NCBI RefSeq assembly: GCF_963675975.1
Contig: NZ_OY780939.1
Span: 2,728,001 to 2,792,000 of the forward strand
Direction of reading: 5' to 3'
From: Halarcobacter sp.
GTDB taxonomy: Bacteria; Campylobacterota; Campylobacteria; Campylobacterales; Arcobacteraceae
Length of the DNA: 64,000 nucleotides
Shown piece after piece: positions 1 to 6,705 of this stretch (its first letter is position 1; each line of letters begins with the position of its first letter). The position numbers and the translations under genes were made by a program. The notes under the pieces were generated by a model. The model was not told the DNA's origin. It made no database searches and saw only the letters and a program-made list of their open reading frames with translations.

Positions 1-2467
1 TAGAATTACCATTTTTATCTACAAGTTGAAGAGTATGAGTAAGATCATTTCCTTCAATTTGTTCATCATTATGTATTATCTTCACATAAACACTATCTTC
101 AATTGTTGATGTAACCATTTTATTAGCATCATCTACAATAGGTGTTTCATAAGAAGTTCCTTGTGGATTAGAAATTGTTACAGTAAAGTTTTCATTCACT
201 TCTCCACTAGTGTCAATATTTGTTTTTACACTAAATATTTCACCTATATTAGCATCAGTTTTTGTATTAACATAATCATATCCAACTGTAGCGTCACTAT
301 CAGAAGTATCACTTGTAATTCCATAGGTTAAATCAACTTTTCCATCTTGAATTGATAGTGGTTTACCTTCACTATCGATAGCAACTGGAATATAATATAA
401 ATTTCCACCTTCAGAAGTAATATTTGTATTTGTAATTATAAGTTTTCCATCTGCATCTGTAATATCTTCTATTGTTGTTGTTTCTGATGGTACTGCTACA
501 AGTACAATTTTTACAGAATCAGTATCAGATTCTGTATTAGGAGTAGTATTATCATAAATTGTCGTATCAACATCTTTATAATTACCATCTTTATCTCCTA
601 TCTTAATATTTTCAAACTCACTTGTATTTTCAACATCAGTAATTTCTAAATTATATACCTCTGCATTGTCTTTGTATATATCATCGATTGTATCAACTGT
701 AAATGTATTTGATGAACTATCTACAGGAATTGTTACAGTAACAGTATCACTTTCTTTATATTCAGTATCTCCATCTTCAGTTGTATCATTAGTAAAAGTT
801 ACTGTAACATCTGTTTCTTTTGTTACAACAACAGGATTACCATCTTTATCTACAAGTTTTACTGTATAATCTGTAGTAGTATCACCCTCTTTAACACTTG
901 ATGGTCCTTCAATAATAACATATATAGTATCATCTTGGTCATATGAACCATTTGTCGGTTCATCAGGTTCTGTACTTGTATCCAGTTCATCTATTTTTGA
1001 AGGATTATCAGTAATAGTTGTAGTTACACTAGAATTACTTATAGTTGTTCTACCATATTGACTATCTTCTGCTGCTACAAAATTTGTAATTTTTACAGTA
1101 AGAACTTCTCCGTTATCTGATAAATAATCATCAAGTGCATCTATTGATACTACAGTACCTAAAGTGATAGATGTAATTTTATCTTGTGGTTTATAATCAT
1201 TTGTACCTTCCAATGCATCCACTTCTGTGTTTCTTGTAGCTGTACCATCTGAAAAAGTAAAATCAACTGTTCCCTCTTGAATATCAAGCTTAGAATTATC
1301 ATTAAAAACAGTAGTATTTGGTTTAAAAGCAAGTGCTACATAGTAAGCATTGCCACCTTCTGGAGCACTATTTACTTCAATATAATTTCCATTTGTATCT
1401 TTAAGTGGATTACCATTTTCATCAGCTGCAACAATTTTTATTATTGTTCTTGGAATAACTGGCTGTTCTGGTTCTTCTGGCTCAGGCTCAGGCTCTGGTG
1501 TTGGTTCTTCTGGTTCTTCTGGTTCTTCTGGTTCTTCTGGTTCTTCTGGTTCTTCTGGTTCTTCTGGTTCTTCTGGTTCTTCTGGCTCAGGCTCTGGTGT
1601 TGGTTCTTCTGGCTCTTCTGGTTCTGGCTCTGGTGTTGGCTCTTCTGGTTCTTCCGGCTCTTCTGGCTCAGGTTCAGGTGTTGGCTCTTCTGGCTCTGGA
1701 ACATAAGTAGGTGGTGGTGTTGGAGTAGTAGGCTCTTCTGGAGTAACTTCATCTTCTCTTAATTCTGAAGATGGTCTATCTGGAGTAGATGGAGTTGTAG
1801 GAGTCGTAGATGTTGTTTGATCAAATGGATTTGACGGATCATCATTTGTTTCAAAACTTAATCTCTCTTCTGATTCATTTTTAAACATCTCTCTATCAAT
1901 AAAAATTTGTGTTCTTGCTCTAAATGTAGCATCTCTTAAATCACTAGCAACATTTGTTGCATCTCCATCTCTTGCTTGGAATTGTGCCTCTCCTGTTGTT
2001 TCATCTTCTGCATCTTCTTCACCTTCTGATGTTTTTTCTTCTGTAACATCCTCATCTGCATTTACATTATCTTGATTTTCTCCATCAGCATTTTCAATTT
2101 CTGTTTTTAATGTTTCATCTTTAAACTCAGCATCTCTTAAATCACTTACAACATTTTCTTGAGCATTGTATTCTTCTGGATTTAAATTTAATCCCTCTCT
2201 TGTAAAATATAATTCTTCTGTACCAAATGCAGTTTCAATTAAAGAAGCATCAATTAACTGTTTTTGACCTTCACTTAATACTATTACATCATTTCCTGAT
2301 AATTCAATTTCTATTTTTGAAGAAGTTGAGTTTGAAGAATCACCATAAACAGTGTCATTCTCAAAAACTGTATCTCCAACTTTTAATACTTTTATATTTC
2401 CATTTTCATCTTTTACATGAAAAACTCCATCGGATAAACTTTTTATAATACCAGCTTTCGTTGCCAC
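1..2467 (-). CDS. LapA-like giant surface adhesin, N-terminal part (runs off left edge)
   Basis: The reading frame is open from a GTG start at 2467 (AAGGA six bases upstream) to base 1, so about 822 codons of the N-terminus are present and the rest lies outside the window. Residues 1-100 begin ATKAGIIKSLSDGVFHVKDE and resemble the retention module that parks type I-secreted adhesins in the TolC pore. Residues 100-240 are an acidic Asp/Glu-rich linker carrying two SDLRDA motifs. Residues 240-340 are a Pro-Glu hinge (PEE and PEPEPEEP units). After that come beta-rich, Thr/Asp-rich Ig-like or Calx-beta-like domains with motifs such as VDKDGNP. The type I exporter genes at 3172-9261 lie just upstream on the same strand, which supports a secreted biofilm adhesin. 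A classical TAAG-type LapG cleavage site is not seen. The family call is by architecture, not alignment. Confidence 0.85.
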   Translation of the reverse strand, partial: MATKAGIIKSLSDGVFHVKDENGNIKVLKVGDTVFENDTVYGDSSNSTSSKIEIELSGNDVIVLSEGQKQLIDASLIETAFGTEELYFTREGLNLNPEEYNAQENVVSDLRDAEFKDETLKTEIENADGENQDNVNADEDVTEEKTSEGEEDAEDETTGEAQFQARDGDATNVASDLRDATFRARTQIFIDREMFKNESEERLSFETNDDPSNPFDQTTSTTPTTPSTPDRPSSELREDEVTPEEPTTPTPPPTYVPEPEEPTPEPEPEEPEEPEEPTPEPEPEEPEEPTPEPEPEEPEEPEEPEEPEEPEEPEEPEEPEEPTPEPEPEPEEPEQPVIPRTIIKIVAADENGNPLKDTNGNYIEVNSAPEGGNAYYVALAFKPNTTVFNDNSKLDIQEGTVDFTFSDGTATRNTEVDALEGTNDYKPQDKITSITLGTVVSIDALDDYLSDNGEVLTVKITNFVAAEDSQYGRTTISNSSVTTTITDNPSKIDELDTSTEPDEPTNGSYDQDDTIYVIIEGPSSVKEGDTTTDYTVKLVDKDGNPVVVTKETDVTVTFTNDTTEDGDTEYKESDTVTVTIPVDSSSNTFTVDTIDDIYKDNAEVYNLEITDVENTSEFENIKIGDKDGNYKDVDTTIYDNTTPNTESDTDSVKIVLVAVPSETTTIEDITDADGKLIITNTNITSEGGNLYYIPVAIDSEGKPLSIQDGKVDLTYGITSDTSDSDATVGYDYVNTKTDANIGEIFSVKTNIDTSGEVNENFTVTISNPQGTSYETPIVDDANKMVTSTIEDSVYVKIIHNDEQIEGNDLTHTLQLVDKNGNS
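1502..1582. repeat. Nine tandem 9-bp units in the adhesin hinge
   Basis: Nine head-to-tail copies of TGGTTCTTC (plus strand) encode (EEP)9 in the minus-strand adhesin. Flanking DNA (1470-1700) contains longer compound units encoding PEPEPEEP and PTPEP. Each unit is three codons, so gain or loss of units would change hinge length without a frameshift. Confidence 0.95.
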
Positions 2468-2530
2468 AACAATTCCTTTTTATGAGATTATTTATTATCT
2501 TAATATATTAGTTATTTTCATTTTTTTTGT

Positions 2531-2552
2531 ATATCACCCAAGGGGGTGATAT
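2531..2552. terminator. Perfect 9-bp hairpin between regulator and adhesin genes
   Basis: ATATCACCC at 2531-2539 and GGGTGATAT at 2544-2552 form a perfect stem with a 4-base loop. On the plus strand it is followed by T5-G-T6, the shape of an intrinsic terminator, yet no plus-strand gene ends here. On the minus strand, in which the flanking genes are transcribed, it is followed by an A-rich tract. It may block antisense transcription, act as a leader structure of the adhesin mRNA, or be an operator. Confidence 0.55.
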
Positions 2553-2564
2553 TTTTGTTTTTTA

Positions 2565-3170
2565 TCAATTTGTAAATAAAGAAGCAAAAGATAATCTATC
2601 CTTTACATCAAGTTTTTCATATATATGTTTTATATGTGTCTTTACTGTATTTATTGAAATATTAAGCTCTTGACTTATTTTATTATTTGTATATCCTTCT
2701 TTTAAAAGAACAGCAATTTGTGTTTCTTTTGTAGTTAAAATATCAAATAAAGATTTTGTTTTTTCACTATCATTATTTTTTTGGGAATTAATCATTTCAC
2801 TCATTAGTTTTGTAGAAATATCAGGTAATAACCAAATATAATTATTTTGAAGAGCTTCAACACATGAATTTAGATATGAACTAGTCATTAAAGTATTTCC
2901 ATAGGCTTTTACACCTTTATTTAAAAACTTTTTTGCAGATAAAAGATTTGGTGTATTATCTAAAACCATTATGTCATTTTGATTTTCAATAATATTTTGA
3001 AACTTATCTTCGGATAAACTTTTAATTATAGAAGTATTTATTATAATAATACTATCACTTACACGGTTTAGGTCTTTTAAATTATCAATCATAAGTGTGG
3101 TTTCATTTATCAATTTTGACCATCTGCCAATTAATAATAAATCATCGCTAAATAAAAATATTGACTTCAT
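2565..3170 (-). CDS. CsgD/LuxR-type transcriptional regulator with degenerate receiver
   Basis: This is a 201-residue protein. The C-terminal 65 residues form a LuxR/FixJ helix-turn-helix (LTTKETQIAVLLKEGYTNNK, then NTVKTHIKHIYEKL). The N-terminal ~125 residues have the alternating beta/alpha pattern of a receiver domain, but the strand that should carry the phosphorylated Asp reads IIINTSI, with Asn/Thr there. Phosphorylation is therefore unlikely. This layout resembles E. coli CsgD, a biofilm regulator with an atypical receiver. The gene starts one base after the adaptor stop, at the end of the exporter run, and is followed by the adhesin, so I infer that it controls the adhesin. The target is unproven. 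Confidence 0.8.
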   Translation of the reverse strand: MKSIFLFSDDLLLIGRWSKLINETTLMIDNLKDLNRVSDSIIIINTSIIKSLSEDKFQNIIENQNDIMVLDNTPNLLSAKKFLNKGVKAYGNTLMTSSYLNSCVEALQNNYIWLLPDISTKLMSEMINSQKNNDSEKTKSLFDILTTKETQIAVLLKEGYTNNKISQELNISINTVKTHIKHIYEKLDVKDRLSFASLFTN

Positions 3171-3171
3171 T

Positions 3172-4551
3172 TTATCTTTCCGTAAAGGTATATTGCTTTG
3201 TTTTAAGTATTGGTTTTAAGATATAATCTAAGATTGTCTTTTTTCCTGTAATAATATCTACATCAGCTACCATTCCAGGAATTATTTTCATTTTCTTAGC
3301 ATCTTTGCCTATATAATTTTTTTCTGTCTTTATTCTCACTAGATAGTATGTTTTATCATCTTTTTCAGTAATAGTATCAGGTGATATATTTATTACTTGA
3401 CCATCTAATCCACCATAAATAGAAAAATCATAAGCAGAAAACTTTACAACAGCTTTTTGACCTTGATATATAAAGGCAATATCTGAAGGCAAAATTTTAA
3501 CTTCAATAATTAGATTATAATCTGTTGGAACAATTTCAATTAAATCTTGTGCAGGTTTAATTGCTCCTCCAATAGTATTCACATGTAAAGCTTGTACAAT
3601 ACCATTTAAAGGTGATTTAATTATTGCCCTTGATACTTGATCAATTGAAGCAACTGTATTTGCTTCTAAATCTTTTAAAGAGGTAGTTATTTCATTTAAT
3701 TTTTCTTGGGTTTTTACTTTATGTATTTCACTAGCTTCTTCTATTTTTTTCTCAATTTCTACTATTTCTGACTTTATCTTATTTACAGAATATATTACAC
3801 TTTGTAGTTTTTGTTTTGAGTCACTAAATTCTCTTTGTAATTTTAAAAAATCTACTTCTGCCCTAATCCCTTTTTTTACCATAGGTTCAGTCATTTTCAC
3901 TTCTTTTTCAATAGCTTCTACTGAAAACTTTTGGTGTTTTATTCTTTGTCTTGCATCTTTTAATTCACTCTGTTTTTGTTTTAATTGTTCTTTTAGTATT
4001 TGTATTTTTGAGTTTAATTGTTTCATATTACTTAAATATAACTCTTTTTCATTTTCTAAAAATACATTTAAATTATCATTATCTGTAGTTTCATACTCAA
4101 ACATCTCATTTGACAATTCTGCTTCTAGTCTTTTTATTTGTGCTTTTAAGTATAAAATTTTTATTTTATTTGAGCTTAAACTAGATGAAGATTTTTCATT
4201 ACTGATTTTTAATAAAACTTGATCTTTTTTTACAAAATCCCCCTCTTTTATTAAAATCTCTGAAACAACTCCACCCTCAAGATTTTGAAGAATTTGATTT
4301 TGTCCACTAGGAACTACTTTCCCTTGTCCTCTTGCTATCTCATCAATTTGAGCAAAAGATGCCCAAATTATAAAAAATAGTATAGTAACAGTAAAAGCAA
4401 CTAAAACCCAATGAAGTTTTTGAGGTCTATTATGTATTAGTGCAGAGCTTAGACTTTGCATATATTCAAGGTCATGTTTATTTAAATCTTTTTTTATTTT
4501 GGGAATATTATCATTAAAAAAAGCTTCTTTAATCTCTTTAAAACTAGCCAT
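3172..4551 (-). CDS. LapC/HlyD-type periplasmic adaptor of a type I secretion system
   Basis: This 459-residue membrane-fusion protein links the inner-membrane ABC exporter to the TolC-type channel. A short cytoplasmic tail precedes one transmembrane segment (about residues 48-66). A biotinyl-lipoyl-like hairpin half follows (QNILQNLEGG is typical, here NQILQNLEGGVVSEI), then a long coiled coil (about 120-290), the second lipoyl half (IIKSPLNGIVQAL) and a beta-barrel domain. Length and order are usual for the HlyD/LapC family. It overlaps the exporter gene by 8 bases and is one base from the LuxR-like gene, which indicates co-transcription. Confidence 0.93.
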   Translation of the reverse strand: MASFKEIKEAFFNDNIPKIKKDLNKHDLEYMQSLSSALIHNRPQKLHWVLVAFTVTILFFIIWASFAQIDEIARGQGKVVPSGQNQILQNLEGGVVSEILIKEGDFVKKDQVLLKISNEKSSSSLSSNKIKILYLKAQIKRLEAELSNEMFEYETTDNDNLNVFLENEKELYLSNMKQLNSKIQILKEQLKQKQSELKDARQRIKHQKFSVEAIEKEVKMTEPMVKKGIRAEVDFLKLQREFSDSKQKLQSVIYSVNKIKSEIVEIEKKIEEASEIHKVKTQEKLNEITTSLKDLEANTVASIDQVSRAIIKSPLNGIVQALHVNTIGGAIKPAQDLIEIVPTDYNLIIEVKILPSDIAFIYQGQKAVVKFSAYDFSIYGGLDGQVINISPDTITEKDDKTYYLVRIKTEKNYIGKDAKKMKIIPGMVADVDIITGKKTILDYILKPILKTKQYTFTER

Positions 4552-6697
4552 TAATTACCCCTAGTTTTTTTATAACATCCTCTTTTTTACCATCTAAAAC
4601 TTTTTTACCATGATTCATAACAATTATTCTTGATGTCAAATCAAGCATATTCATTTTTTGTGTAACAAGGATTAAAGTTCTATGTTCAGTACTCTTTTTT
4701 AGATTATTTAAGACTTTATTTTCTGTTGATTGATCCATGGCATTTGTAGGCTCATCAAAAAGATAAATATCTGATTCTGATATTAGTGCTCTTGCAATTC
4801 CTACACTTTGTCTTTGACCTCCAGAAAGTCCTAATCCTCTTTCTCCAATTTGCATATCGTATCCCATAGGATGTAATTTAACAAAATCATCTGTAGTACT
4901 GATTTTTGAACACTCTAATAGCCATTCATCATCAATAAATCGGTAAGAGCCTAAAATATTATTTTTTATTGTTCCTCTAAATAAATTTATATCTTGAGGT
5001 ACATATGCCATACTTTTTCTTATATCCACTGGATCAATCTGTGAGATATCAATTCCATCAATTAAAATAGAACCACTTTCAGGTTCATATAGTTTTAAAA
5101 TAAGTTTTGCAATTGTACTTTTACCAGAACCAATTTTTCCTATAAAAGCAACTTTCTCTCCTTCTTTTATAGTAAAACTAACATCATCTAGTGCATAATT
5201 TTGAGAATCTGGATATCTAAAACTTACATTCTTGAATTCTATATTTCCTTTTAATGATGGTCTTTTCACAAACTCTTTTGCAAGGGGCCGTTCTAAAGGT
5301 TTATTTACTATATCATCTAACATTTTGTATGAAGTTTTTGCATCTTCATAGTTTGAGATTAAAGCTGCAATTTGTCCCATAGGTGCAATTGCCCTACCAG
5401 ATAAAATCATAGTTGCGATTAGTCCACCCATAGTTAATTCAAAATTTTGGATTTGATAAACACCAATTACAATAATTAATACTGTATTTAATCCTGTTAA
5501 AAGTCCAGTAATAGTTGGGATAGAAGAGGATAATATTCTAGATTTTAAACTTTTATTTGCTATTTCACCAGTTGATTCTTCCCAATCATATTGAATACTA
5601 CTACTTAAGCCTTGCACTTTTATTGTTTCAATATTATGTAAAGATTCTACTAAAATACCATTTTTCTTTGCACTTGCTTCATAGGTACTTTCAATACTTT
5701 TTTGAAGAGGTTTTTTTATAATTAAAGCATATAAAACTATTAAAACAATAATTACAATTGGGACTAATACCAATACACCTGCTAAATAAAATATAACTGC
5801 TAAAAAAAGTAAAGAAAAAGGAAAGTCTATTAATACACTTAAGGTAGCGTTTGTTAAAAAAGATCTAATACTATCAAAACTTTTTAGATTATTAGAAAAA
5901 GAACCTACAGAACTTGGATGCTCTTTTAATTTTAAGTCCAATACTTTTTCAAAAATTATTGAAGACATAATAATATCACTTTTTTTACCAGCTATTTCTA
6001 AAAAATATGAACGCAAAAACTTTAATGAGGAATCTATTAAAAAAACAAAAATAATTCCTATAGTAAAGACAAGCAAAGTTTCTTGGGCATTATTTGGGAT
6101 AACCCTGTCATAAACATTCATAGTAAAAAGTGGTGTTGCTAAAACAAAAAGATTTATTAAAATTGAAGCTAAAATACAATCAAAATATATTTTTTTTGAA
6201 AAACCTAAAGTGTTCCAAAACCAGTGTTTATGATTTTTTAGATCCAATGTTTTATTTTTATTATCATCATATTCAAAAACTTTTTTAAGCATAAAAGCAA
6301 AGCCTAAATACTCTTTCTCAAGATCTTCAACTTCTACAATCTCCTCTAAAGGTTCTTCACCAGGAAAAATAATCTTTGCTTTTTTTCTATCTTCTCCAAT
6401 AAACTTTTGTAAAATACAAGAGTTATTATTTGATAAAACAAGAATCATTGGTAATTGTAACTGTAATATTTCTGAAATAGGTTTTTCTATTAATATACTT
6501 TTTAATCCTGCACGAGATGCAGCTCTTGAAAATAATGATTTCGAACTATTTTTTGGAGACAATAAGGGTTCTGTCAGATTTGCATCTAAAGGCAAACCTG
6601 ACATTAAAGATTGTGCAGAATAAGGTTTATAGAACAATCTTGTATATAATACTAAGGACTCTAATAAAGAGTCTTTTTTATAAGAATGATGTAACAA
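4544..6697 (-). CDS. LapB-type ABC exporter (permease-ATPase) of the adhesin type I secretion system
   Basis: The 717-residue protein has an N-terminal C39-peptidase-like domain (about 1-135) without an evident catalytic Cys. Such domains recognise RTX/adhesin substrates rather than cut them. A six-helix transporter domain (about 155-430) follows, then an ATPase with Walker A GKIGSGKST (about residue 519), signature LSGGQ (about 624) and Walker B IYLFDEP (about 644). The D-loop reads TNAMD, as is common in LapB-type exporters. The H-loop reads LVTQKM, with Gln where a His is nearly invariant. It lies 8 bases after the tolC-like stop and overlaps the adaptor gene. Confidence 0.93.
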   Translation of the reverse strand: MLHHSYKKDSLLESLVLYTRLFYKPYSAQSLMSGLPLDANLTEPLLSPKNSSKSLFSRAASRAGLKSILIEKPISEILQLQLPMILVLSNNNSCILQKFIGEDRKKAKIIFPGEEPLEEIVEVEDLEKEYLGFAFMLKKVFEYDDNKNKTLDLKNHKHWFWNTLGFSKKIYFDCILASILINLFVLATPLFTMNVYDRVIPNNAQETLLVFTIGIIFVFLIDSSLKFLRSYFLEIAGKKSDIIMSSIIFEKVLDLKLKEHPSSVGSFSNNLKSFDSIRSFLTNATLSVLIDFPFSLLFLAVIFYLAGVLVLVPIVIIVLIVLYALIIKKPLQKSIESTYEASAKKNGILVESLHNIETIKVQGLSSSIQYDWEESTGEIANKSLKSRILSSSIPTITGLLTGLNTVLIIVIGVYQIQNFELTMGGLIATMILSGRAIAPMGQIAALISNYEDAKTSYKMLDDIVNKPLERPLAKEFVKRPSLKGNIEFKNVSFRYPDSQNYALDDVSFTIKEGEKVAFIGKIGSGKSTIAKLILKLYEPESGSILIDGIDISQIDPVDIRKSMAYVPQDINLFRGTIKNNILGSYRFIDDEWLLECSKISTTDDFVKLHPMGYDMQIGERGLGLSGGQRQSVGIARALISESDIYLFDEPTNAMDQSTENKVLNNLKKSTEHRTLILVTQKMNMLDLTSRIIVMNHGKKVLDGKKEDVIKKLGVING

Positions 6698-6705
6698 TTT
6701 TTTTA

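Noticed and set aside
1421-1432. VAAD di-alanine considered as a LapG cleavage site
   Set aside because: Known sites are TAAG-like and lie before the hinge, near the retention module; this one lies after it and lacks the Gly.
1502-1582. Tandem repeats considered as a CRISPR array
   Set aside because: Units are 9 bases with no spacers and are in frame within a coding sequence.
1277-1762. Open frames on both strands over the adhesin hinge, giving Trp/Phe-rich or Gln/Lys-rich low-complexity proteins
   Set aside because: They arise from translating the 9-bp repeats in wrong frames. The minus-strand frame starting at 2467 is open across the whole region and encodes a coherent adhesin.
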